From Burkholderiales bacterium (GTDB taxonomy: Bacteria; Pseudomonadota; Gammaproteobacteria; Burkholderiales; Burkholderiaceae_C), in NCBI GenBank assembly GCA_947453585.1, contig CANGHQ010000170.1:1-5143 (forward strand): a stretch of DNA of 5,143 nt. The letters are read 5' to 3'. Positions 1 through 4,767 of the stretch are shown one piece after another. The notes below the pieces were generated by a model. The model ran no database searches. It had not been told where the DNA came from and saw only the letters and a program-made list of their open reading frames with translations. The translations under genes and the position numbers were made by a program. Numbering within the stretch: the first letter of the stretch is position 1; every line of letters begins with the position of its first letter.

Positions 1-1001
1 ATCCACTTGGACAACTGCATGCCCACGATCCACTGCGCCGCGCCCTGGCTGATGTGCAAATGGCTCATGACGTAGCTGTAGAGCAGCGACATGCCGATGA
101 TGAGCATCAGCATGGTTGACTCTTTGAGCGTGCTCGACAGGAGCGGCGCCACGTCTTTCGGGCGCCACAGGCCATAGACCACGGCCACCAGCCCCAGCGC
201 CATCAGGCCACCCAGGCCGGCTGTCTCGGACGGGGTGGCAAAGCCACCGTACAAGGCCACCATCACGCCCAGCAGCAAGACCAAAAAGGGCAGCACGCGT
301 GGCAGCATCTCGACTTTTTGCGCCAGCGTGAAATGCTCGACTTCGAGGTAGGCGGACTTGGGGCCACCGCCCTCGTACACCGCCAACGCCTGCTTGTATT
401 CCTTGCGGGCACGTGCCACGGCGTAGCCCGCAAACAGACCCACCAGCAACATGCCCGGGCCAATGCCGGCCAGAAACAGGCGACCCAGCGATTGTTCGGC
501 CGCCACGGCGTACAGAATCATCACGATCGAAGGCGGCAGCAAAATGCCCAGCGTGCCGCCCGCTGCGATGATGCCCGCCGCAAAACCGGGCGAGTAACCG
601 CGCCGGCGCATCTCCGGAATGCCCGCCGAACCAATGGCCGAACAGGTGGCCGGAGATGATCCGGCCATGGCCGCAAACAGCGCACAGGCAAACACATTGG
701 CAATGCCCAAGCCGCCGGGCACCTTGTGCAACCAGGCGTGAATAGCCGAATACAAATCCTGGCCCGCACGCGATTTGCCAATGGCCGCGCCCTTCATGAT
801 GAAGAGCGGAATGGACAAGAGGGTGATGGAGGCCATTTCTTCGTACACGTTTTGCGCCACCGTGTCCAAAGACGAGGCCGGCATGAAGAAATACATAAAT
901 GTGACGGCCACCGTGCCCAGCGCAAAGGCAATCGGCATGCCAGAGAACATCACCAAGAGGGTGGCCGCGCCGTAGGACAGGCCGATTCCGAGTTCGCTCA
1001 T
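1..1001 (-). CDS. dctM: TRAP transporter large permease subunit (DctM family), C-terminus beyond the window edge
   Basis: This is the large inner-membrane subunit of a TRAP carboxylate transporter, which carries the Na+-coupled transport path. Reading the minus strand from the ATG at 1001 gives 333 codons with no stop, running off the left edge. Family members are usually about 425-450 aa, so roughly the last fifth to quarter is missing. The DctM signature is clear: AGSSPATCSAIGSAGIPEM at residues 113-131, RRRGY at 132-136, and ILLPPSIVMILYAVAAEQS at 153-171, followed by FLAGIGPG at 176-183. Hydrophobic stretches occur near 5-40, 95-115, 140-168, 175-197, 235-255, 260-278 and 297-313. A hydrophilic loop at about 198-232 separates the two halves. 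The ATG overlaps the stop of the preceding gene (ATGA), and no good ribosome-binding site precedes it, so translation is probably coupled. The symbol is at family level; the substrate is unknown. Confidence 0.95.
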   Translation of the reverse strand, partial: MSELGIGLSYGAATLLVMFSGMPIAFALGTVAVTFMYFFMPASSLDTVAQNVYEEMASITLLSIPLFIMKGAAIGKSRAGQDLYSAIHAWLHKVPGGLGIANVFACALFAAMAGSSPATCSAIGSAGIPEMRRRGYSPGFAAGIIAAGGTLGILLPPSIVMILYAVAAEQSLGRLFLAGIGPGMLLVGLFAGYAVARARKEYKQALAVYEGGGPKSAYLEVEHFTLAQKVEMLPRVLPFLVLLLGVMVALYGGFATPSETAGLGGLMALGLVAVVYGLWRPKDVAPLLSSTLKESTMLMLIIGMSLLYSYVMSHLHISQGAAQWIVGMQLSKW

Positions 1002-1567
1002 GCTGCAGCTTTCTGAACTTCACCGCCGCTCAGGCGCACGGCAGATTGGAGAATAAGTTGGATGGCCAGCAGGCTCATGCCCGCAGCCATCAGCGAATAG
1101 GGAATCCACAAGGGCGGTGCAAAGCTGCTCGAAGTGGTTTGGCCTTCGGTCCAGGCCTCATGGAACAGGGCCCACGATTTCCAGGAATAAAAGCTGCAAA
1201 ACAAGGCAGACACCACGTCCACCAGCACCAGACGCACCCGGTTCACGCCCGCAGGCAACAGAGTAGCCAGCGCTTCAATGCCGACGTGGCCGCGCAGCGA
1301 CTGCACATAAGCCGCCGTCATAAAAGTGGCGCCCACCAGCATGAAGACCGAAGCCTCGTCCTGCCAATCGGTCGAGGATTTCAGAAAGTAGCGCGTAACC
1401 ACCGAATAGGTCAGCACCGCTGCGGTAAGGAGCAGCGCCACCATGGACACGCGCAGCACCAGGCGGTTGAGCGCGTCCAGGGCCGCGCTGAAAAACGCCA
1501 GCGCCGCATTGCGCGGCACCCATTCGCCGGGCTTGGCCGCGCCCTCGAGTTCGAAACCGTGGCTCAC
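998..1567 (-). CDS. dctQ: TRAP transporter small permease subunit (DctQ family), GTG start
   Basis: This is the small membrane subunit that pairs with DctM, 189 aa, a normal length for DctQ. Four hydrophobic helices are visible at about 36-58, 70-90, 111-133 and 152-176. Family hallmarks are R59-Y60 after helix 1, WQDEA at 68-72, RGHVGIE at 92-98 before helix 3, and PLWIP at 152-156 opening helix 4. The N-terminus (about 1-30) is polar then amphipathic and is longer than in minimal DctQs. The start is GTG, and its last bases form the TGA stop of the binding-protein gene (GTGA overlap). There is no convincing ribosome-binding site before the GTG, so it probably depends on ribosomes finishing dctP. 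It ends with an ATGA overlap into dctM. An internal start cannot be excluded, but GTG keeps the operon contiguous. Confidence 0.92.
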   Translation of the reverse strand: MSHGFELEGAAKPGEWVPRNAALAFFSAALDALNRLVLRVSMVALLLTAAVLTYSVVTRYFLKSSTDWQDEASVFMLVGATFMTAAYVQSLRGHVGIEALATLLPAGVNRVRLVLVDVVSALFCSFYSWKSWALFHEAWTEGQTTSSSFAPPLWIPYSLMAAGMSLLAIQLILQSAVRLSGGEVQKAAA

Positions 1568-2580
1568 AGCGTCTGCTCAGCCAGTGCCAGCAGCTTGGCG
1601 CTGCCTGCGTTTTTGGCGGCGTAGTCTTTCCAGGCGGTTTCGCGCGCCAGGTCTTGCCATTTTTTAATAGCAGCGGGATTCAAATCGACCACGGTGGCGC
1701 CGGCCTTTTTGTAGACATTGGCCACTTCCACGTCGTCTTTTTTGGCTTCGTCCTGCGCAAATTTTTCCATCTCGGCGCCCACGGCCATGATGGCGTCGCG
1801 CTGGGCCTGGGGCAGGGCGTCAAAAATTTGCTTGGACATCATGAGCGGCTCAAACATGAACCAGTAAGCACCAGCGCGCCCCGTGGTCAGCGCCTTGGCC
1901 ACTTCTTCCAGGCGGAAGGAGATAAAGGACGTGCTCGATGTCATGGCCGCATCCATGGCGCCGGTTTGCATGGCGGCATAAATTTCATTGGACGGCAGAC
2001 TCACCACCGAGGCGCCAGCTTCTTTAAGAATCATGTCCACTTCGCGCGAACCGCCACGTACTTTCATGCCCTTGGCGTCTTCAGGGTTGATGATGGGCTT
2101 GCCGCGCGATGCCACGCCGCCCGCCTGCCAGATCCAGCTGATGAGCACAATGCCTTTTTCCTGCAGCACATGGCTAAGCTCAGCACCCACGGGCTTGGTT
2201 TTCCAACCATAAGCCTGGGCGTAAGAAGTCACCAAACCGGGCATAAGGCCAATGTTGACTTCGGGAATTTCGCCTCCGGCGTAGGACAGCGGAATCAGCG
2301 CCATGTCCAGCGCGCCTTTGCGCATGGAAGAAAACTGCGCGTTGGTCTTCATCAGCGAAGAGCCGGGGTAAATCTCAAACTTCAACGCGCCCTTGGTGCG
2401 TTTTTCCACTTCAGCGGCAAATTTGCGCACCAGGCGGTCACGGAAATCGCCCTCGGTCAAGGTTCCACCGGGGAACTGGTGCGAAATTTTCAGCGTGGCG
2501 GTTTGGGCCTGAACGGCCGAAAAAGGCAGGGCGCCGAGCGTCAGGGCACCGGCGGCTTGTAGCAGATTGCGTCTTTTCAT
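1564..2580 (-). CDS. dctP: TRAP transporter periplasmic solute-binding protein (DctP family)
   Basis: This secreted binding protein captures a substrate, probably an organic acid, in the periplasm and delivers it to the DctQM pair. From the ATG at 2580 it is 338 aa, typical of the family. The signal peptide is MKRRNLLQAAG followed by a hydrophobic core, with likely cleavage after A25 (VQA|Q). The family core follows: ISHQFPGG at 32-39, KFEIYPGSSL at 67-76, KGALDMAL at 88-95, and GMKVR at 171-175, whose R175 sits where DctP proteins hold the Arg that salt-bridges the substrate carboxylate. NEIYAAMQTGAMDAA then occupies 198-212. Aromatic residues (W149, W151, Y239-W240-F241) may line the pocket, but the ligand cannot be named. 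The frame is open for 30 more codons to an ATG at 2670; that start is rejected because the signal peptide and a strong ribosome-binding site fit 2580. It is the first gene of the operon. Confidence 0.95.
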   Translation of the reverse strand: MKRRNLLQAAGALTLGALPFSAVQAQTATLKISHQFPGGTLTEGDFRDRLVRKFAAEVEKRTKGALKFEIYPGSSLMKTNAQFSSMRKGALDMALIPLSYAGGEIPEVNIGLMPGLVTSYAQAYGWKTKPVGAELSHVLQEKGIVLISWIWQAGGVASRGKPIINPEDAKGMKVRGGSREVDMILKEAGASVVSLPSNEIYAAMQTGAMDAAMTSSTSFISFRLEEVAKALTTGRAGAYWFMFEPLMMSKQIFDALPQAQRDAIMAVGAEMEKFAQDEAKKDDVEVANVYKKAGATVVDLNPAAIKKWQDLARETAWKDYAAKNAGSAKLLALAEQTL

Positions 2581-2587
2581 GGATAGT

Positions 2588-2593
2588 CTCCTC
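2588..2593 (-). promoter_or_regulatory. Ribosome-binding site of dctP
   Basis: On the minus strand GAGGAG lies 7 bases before the ATG at 2580, a near-ideal Shine-Dalgarno sequence and spacing. It decides the start over the in-frame ATG 30 codons upstream. It is the strongest site in the TRAP operon; the two downstream genes have none comparable. Confidence 0.85.
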
Positions 2594-2617
2594 AGGTCTG
2601 GCAAACAAAAGATCACG

Positions 2618-2687
2618 TCTTGCGCAGCAGTCTTGGCGCAGCGTGGGTTGGAGCAGACGCTCTGAGGCATCCTTCTTGTATGCGCAG
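2618..2687. repeat. Three short repeats TCTTG-n-CGCAG in the dctP leader
   Basis: The motif TCTTG followed after 0-4 bases by CGCAG occurs at 2618-2627, 2631-2641 and 2674-2687 on the plus strand. The first two copies are 13 bases apart and extend to CGCAGC. All lie within the probable untranslated leader or promoter-proximal region of the TRAP operon. They could be protein-binding sites or chance; the uneven inner spacing counts against a rigid operator. Confidence 0.3.
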
Positions 2688-2720
2688 ATTCTATTTAATG
2701 TATTTTTTGTTTGCATCAGG

Positions 2721-2755
2721 GAATACCCTTAGGCGAATCATTGAATACCTTTGGC
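2721..2755. repeat. Two direct repeats GAATACC-n-GGC spaced 22 bases apart, candidate operator
   Basis: GAATACCCTTAGGC (2721-2734) and GAATACCTTTGGC (2743-2755) share GAATACC, TT and GGC, and start exactly 22 bases (about two helical turns) apart. They lie upstream of, and up against, the possible -10 of the regulator gene. Same-face repeats of this kind suit a dimeric regulator binding twice. The first copy also contains the near-palindrome GGGAATACCC when one adds the GG before it. Binding by the adjacent GntR-type protein is inference. Confidence 0.45.
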
Positions 2756-2761
2756 TATACT
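2756..2761 (+). promoter_or_regulatory. Possible -10 box of the regulator gene
   Basis: TATACT ends 6 bases before the ATG. Standard geometry would place the first transcribed base at about 2768, the A of the start codon, giving a leaderless mRNA. No recognisable -35 stands 16-18 bases upstream, so the assignment is weak. Confidence 0.3.
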
Positions 2762-2767
2762 TGCGCC

Positions 2768-3427
2768 ATGAAAATTTCTGACGTGCTGCGTGAAAAAATC
2801 GAAGAACAAATCGCCACCGGTGAGCTGCCACCCGGCAGTACGCTGGACGAAGCCGCGCTGGTGGAGGCCCATGGCGTATCACGCACGCCAGTGCGCGAGG
2901 CCCTGATTCAGCTGGCGGCAGAGGGGCTGATCGAAATGCGGCCCCGCCATGGCGCGGTCGTCACCAGCATTGGCCCTGGGCGCCTGATTGAAATGTTTGA
3001 AGTAATGGCCGAACTGGAGTCCATGTGCGGTCGGCTGGCGGCCCGCCGCATGAGTGTGGGTGAGCACAAGATGCTGGCAAAGGCCCACGAAGACTGCGAA
3101 AAAGCGCGCGCCGCACAAGACCCAGACGCCTATTTCTATGCCAACGAGCAGTTTCACGCTGCCATTTATGCCGGTAGCCACAACCAGTTCCTGAGCGAGC
3201 AAGCCCAGCAACTGCATCGCCGCCTGCGCCCTTACCGGCGGCTGCAGCTGCGGGTGCGCGACCGCATGGGCAGCTCCTATACCGAGCACGCCGCCATTGT
3301 TCAGGCCATTACCAGCGGCGACTCGCAAGCCGCATCGGTCGCATTGCACGGCCACATCGTGGTCCAAGGCGAGCGCTTCGGGGATCTGCTGGCTTCTTTG
3401 GAAGAACTGACCGCATCTGCCGTTTAA
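2768..3427 (+). CDS. GntR-family transcriptional regulator, FadR subfamily (FCD domain)
   Basis: This is a cytoplasmic DNA-binding repressor or activator of 219 aa, a usual length for FadR/FCD regulators. Residues 1-68 form the winged helix-turn-helix, with the diagnostic SRTPVREAL at 38-46 and GLIEMRPRHGAVV at 53-65. Residues about 72-205 form the helical FCD ligand domain. The metal or effector residues in this fold appear as N126 (more often Asp), H130 in FHAAIYAGSHN, H174 in YTEH and H196. It is divergent from the TRAP operon, so it probably responds to the transported compound or a product of it. The ATG at 2768 is chosen because the wing-HTH starts directly after it. In-frame TTG codons at 2711 and 2741 are possible but would only add residues unlike the family. 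No Shine-Dalgarno precedes the ATG, and a TATACT box sits 6 bases away, so the mRNA may be leaderless. Confidence 0.92.
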   Translation: MKISDVLREKIEEQIATGELPPGSTLDEAALVEAHGVSRTPVREALIQLAAEGLIEMRPRHGAVVTSIGPGRLIEMFEVMAELESMCGRLAARRMSVGEHKMLAKAHEDCEKARAAQDPDAYFYANEQFHAAIYAGSHNQFLSEQAQQLHRRLRPYRRLQLRVRDRMGSSYTEHAAIVQAITSGDSQAASVALHGHIVVQGERFGDLLASLEELTASAV

Positions 3428-3444
3428 AGCGGCGACTCCAGGGG

Positions 3445-3867
3445 CTAAAGCGTGGCGATGTCGCGCATTCTCTGCGGCAATTCCACCGCTTTTTGGCTCG
3501 GAAAATCCACCCACACCACGGTGGCGCCCCCGGCGGCGCTGACCACGCCCGGCTGATCGGCACGCTCCATGGTTCCCCAGGTCTCAAAAGTCGTGCGCGC
3601 CGGGTCGCTCACATAAATCTTCACCCGCACGTCGCCCGGGTATTCGAGCTGCTTGTAGAAGTTGCAAAACGCGTTCAGGATCACGGGGCCTTGGCCGCTC
3701 GGATCAGGTTCGCAGCCCACCGAGCGCATCCAGTCGATACGCGCGGTTTCCAGGTAGCGAAAGTAAACGTTGTTGTTGACATGGCCCATGGCGTCCATGT
3801 CGCCCCAGCGGATGGTCAAGTCCATCTCGAAGACCAGTTTTTTGTTGTCGGGGATGAGGATGCGCAT
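3445..3867 (-). CDS. Acyl-CoA thioesterase of the 4HBT/YbgC hotdog-fold family
   Basis: This is a cytoplasmic thioesterase that should hydrolyse an acyl- or aroyl-CoA to the free acid and CoA. It is 140 aa, a normal size for single-hotdog enzymes. The family signature is at 20-33, RWGDMDAMGHVNNN, followed by YFRYLETARIDWM at 35-47. D25 matches the catalytic Asp of the Pseudomonas 4-hydroxybenzoyl-CoA thioesterase (second Asp of its GDCD). The later strands FCNFYKQLEYPGDV and AAGGATVVWVDFPS fit the fold. The ATG at 3867 lacks a clear Shine-Dalgarno, and a second in-frame ATG at residue 15 (3825) is an alternative start. The stop lies 17 bases from the stop of the converging regulator gene, so the two transcripts probably overlap. 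It is read in the same direction as the TRAP operon but separated from it by the regulator. The substrate is not predictable; the general family call is firm. Confidence 0.92.
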   Translation of the reverse strand: MRILIPDNKKLVFEMDLTIRWGDMDAMGHVNNNVYFRYLETARIDWMRSVGCEPDPSGQGPVILNAFCNFYKQLEYPGDVRVKIYVSDPARTTFETWGTMERADQPGVVSAAGGATVVWVDFPSQKAVELPQRMRDIATL

Positions 3868-3907
3868 GGGATGGGTCCGAGGGGGAGAAGGTGCAGTAAG
3901 GGCGTGG

Positions 3908-3933
3908 CGGTGGCCGCTTATTACTTGCCACCG
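3908..3933. repeat. Perfect 7-bp inverted repeat upstream of the thioesterase gene
   Basis: CGGTGGC (3908-3914) and GCCACCG (3927-3933) are exact complements separated by a 12-base AT-rich centre. On the minus strand the centre contains TAATAA, which resembles a -10 box, about 50 bases before the thioesterase ATG. No T-run follows on either strand, so it does not look like a terminator. It could be an operator over a promoter or an mRNA leader hairpin. Confidence 0.45.
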
Positions 3934-3987
3934 GCGAGCGGGCAGTTTCTCACGAAAAAAACCGATTGGCGCTGGGGGGGGCGACAG

Positions 3988-4012
3988 GAAAAGGCGGCCC
4001 TTGGATAGCCGC
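3988..4012 (-). terminator. Weak terminator-like hairpin after the zinc-ribbon gene
   Basis: On the minus strand GCGGC (4012-4008) pairs with GCCGC (3998-3994) across a 9-base loop, and the stem is followed by CTTTTCC. It lies about 40 bases past the zinc-ribbon stop, a sensible place to end that transcript. The stem is only 5 bp and the T-run is short, so read-through into the thioesterase gene is possible. Confidence 0.25.
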
Positions 4013-4053
4013 GTCGCAAAAATTCTAGTTTGAAGGCCGTTTGTGTCAGGCGC

Positions 4054-4317
4054 CTAGGGCGTGCGCCAACGCGTGAACCGACTCAACCCGCTGGCAAAAA
4101 ACCGGGCAACAAACCTGGGGTAGCCCTTTTGGTGCAGCTTGTCGATGACCAAAGTACGCATATCGTCCAGCGTCATGCCCGGGCTGATGAACTTCCCGTC
4201 CGCGTAGCAGTAGCTGCAATAGTCTGTGCTGACCGAGCCGTCCGCCCGGGTACCGCCGCCCTTGGGATCGGCTTTGAGCGGCATGCCGCAGCTTTGGCAC
4301 TTTCCTTTTGTGTTCAT
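4054..4317 (-). CDS. Small zinc-ribbon protein (putative zinc ribbon domain, PF12674-like)
   Basis: This 87-aa protein has two CxxC pairs: C7-C10 in KCQSCGMPL and C34-C37 in YCSYCYADGKF, joined by a glycine-rich linker with GTRADGSVSTDY. That pattern is the uncharacterised putative zinc-ribbon family often called PF12674. The four cysteines should bind one zinc ion and stabilise a small fold; no enzymatic role is known. The tail from 48 on (MTLDDMRTLVIDKL...) looks helical and ends in a basic, aromatic stretch, RFTRWRTP, typical of relatives. The start is supported by AGGGAG 6 bases before the ATG. The gene begins 36 bases after the VOC gene stop on the same strand, so co-transcription is likely. 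There is no signal peptide, so a cytoplasmic location is expected. Confidence 0.88.
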   Translation of the reverse strand: MNTKGKCQSCGMPLKADPKGGGTRADGSVSTDYCSYCYADGKFISPGMTLDDMRTLVIDKLHQKGYPRFVARFFASGLSRFTRWRTP

Positions 4318-4328
4318 GGGAGGCTCCC
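4318..4328 (-). promoter_or_regulatory. Self-complementary ribosome-binding site of the zinc-ribbon gene
   Basis: On the minus strand GGGAGCCTCCC immediately precedes the ATG. It holds the Shine-Dalgarno (A)GGGAG and its own complement, able to form a 4-bp GGGA/TCCC stem around a 3-base loop. This could lower initiation. The stem is short and folding is inference. Confidence 0.4.
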
Positions 4329-4353
4329 TGTCGATGCAGAGTGCCAGTTTGCG

Positions 4354-4755
4354 CTAGAGCGCCCCCATCCCGGTGTGACAAGCCACACAAATCTTGTTTT
4401 TGTCGGGATCGCGGAAGTAGGTGCCGTAGTAGTTGGGGTGGTACTCGGGCCGCAAACCGGGGGCGCCTTCGCTCGAGCCGCCGTGGGCCAAGGCGACGGT
4501 GTGCGCAGCATCCACCGCCGCCCGCGTGGCGGCATTGAAGGCCACCATTTGTCCATTTCCGGCTCCATGAGCCTGGCCGTCAAAGGGGTGGCAAATGACG
4601 AAATAGGGGCGGGACTGGCTCTCGCTGTGCCAGCCAGCCCACGGTTTGGCTTCGTCGCAAAACCGCTGCTCCAGGCCCAGTACGTCCATGAGCGCGGCAT
4701 AAAAGCGGTGGGCGCGTTTGAAGTCGGTAACGCTGACGAAGATGTGGGAGAACAT
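4354..4755 (-). CDS. VOC (glyoxalase/bleomycin-resistance/dioxygenase superfamily) protein
   Basis: This 133-aa protein makes one VOC module of two beta-alpha-beta-beta-beta repeats, which normally dimerises or pairs modules around a metal. It opens with FSHIFVSVTDFKRAHRFYAA at 2-21, giving H4 at the first metal-ligand position. The mid-section GNGQMVAF at 66-73 aligns with the second ligand strand, but M70-V71 stand where many relatives have His. The C-terminal strand YYGTYFRDPDKNKICVACH (109-127) has C123 where the usual metal-binding Glu sits. So at most one classic ligand remains, and a metal-free or differently ligated site is possible. The reaction is unknown; glyoxalase activity should not be assumed. 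The start lies 10 bases after the brnA-like stop, with a GAGGG site overlapping that stop, so translation is probably coupled. The next gene is the zinc-ribbon protein. Confidence 0.9.
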   Translation of the reverse strand: MFSHIFVSVTDFKRAHRFYAALMDVLGLEQRFCDEAKPWAGWHSESQSRPYFVICHPFDGQAHGAGNGQMVAFNAATRAAVDAAHTVALAHGGSSEGAPGLRPEYHPNYYGTYFRDPDKNKICVACHTGMGAL

Positions 4756-4756
4756 T

Positions 4757-4767
4757 GAGGCGCCCTC
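4757..4767 (-). promoter_or_regulatory. Self-complementary ribosome-binding site of the VOC gene
   Basis: On the minus strand GAGGGCGCCTC pairs GAGG with CCTC around a 3-base loop, and its GAGGG is the Shine-Dalgarno 8 bases before the ATG. The upstream gene's TGA stop overlaps this element, so a terminating ribosome would open it, a possible coupling device. The stem is only 4 bp. Confidence 0.4.

Larger units (their letters stand above)
2581..2767. promoter_or_regulatory. Divergent control region between the TRAP operon and the GntR-type regulator
   Basis: This is 187 bases between two divergently read genes, so it must carry the promoters for both. An AT-rich core at about 2688-2713 contrasts with the GC-rich surroundings. 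On the minus strand TAGAAT (2693-2688) is a possible -10 for the transporter, though no good -35 stands 17 bases upstream. On the plus strand TATACT (2756-2761) is a possible -10 for the regulator. Two direct-repeat sets flank the core (listed separately). In FadR-type systems the regulator commonly binds such an intergenic region. Promoter positions here are weak guesses; the control function follows mainly from gene layout. Confidence 0.6.
3868..4053. other. Intergenic region between the zinc-ribbon and thioesterase genes
   Basis: These 186 bases contain no credible coding frame. They hold the weak terminator-like hairpin, a run of eight G (3974-3981), an A-run (3955-3961) and the 7-bp inverted repeat. 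Composition is mixed, with both G-rich and A-rich blocks. They probably end one minus-strand transcript and start the thioesterase transcript. Confidence 0.5.

Noticed and set aside
1654..2562. A 302-codon open frame on the plus strand opposite dctP
   Set aside because: It is a His/Gly-rich antisense shadow of a clearly recognised gene with no family motif of its own.
1564..2670. A 30-residue longer start for the TRAP binding protein at 2670
   Set aside because: The extra residues (MPQSVCSNPR...) precede a complete signal peptide, and the strong GAGGAG site fits the ATG at 2580.
2438..2716. A minus-strand open frame starting in the dctP leader, as a possible leader peptide
   Set aside because: It runs deep into dctP in another frame, has no good ribosome-binding site and no regulatory peptide pattern.
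2879..3514. A 211-codon minus-strand frame opposite the GntR-type regulator
   Set aside because: The plus-strand frame encodes an unmistakable SRTPVREAL helix-turn-helix and FCD domain, so this frame is antisense noise.
3974..3981. Run of eight G as a phase-variation tract
   Set aside because: It lies in the middle of an intergenic region, not in a coding frame or at promoter spacing that I can support.
4030..4758. A 242-codon open frame on the plus strand across the VOC and zinc-ribbon genes
   Set aside because: It overlaps two recognised minus-strand genes completely and shows no domain signature; high GC makes such long shadows common.
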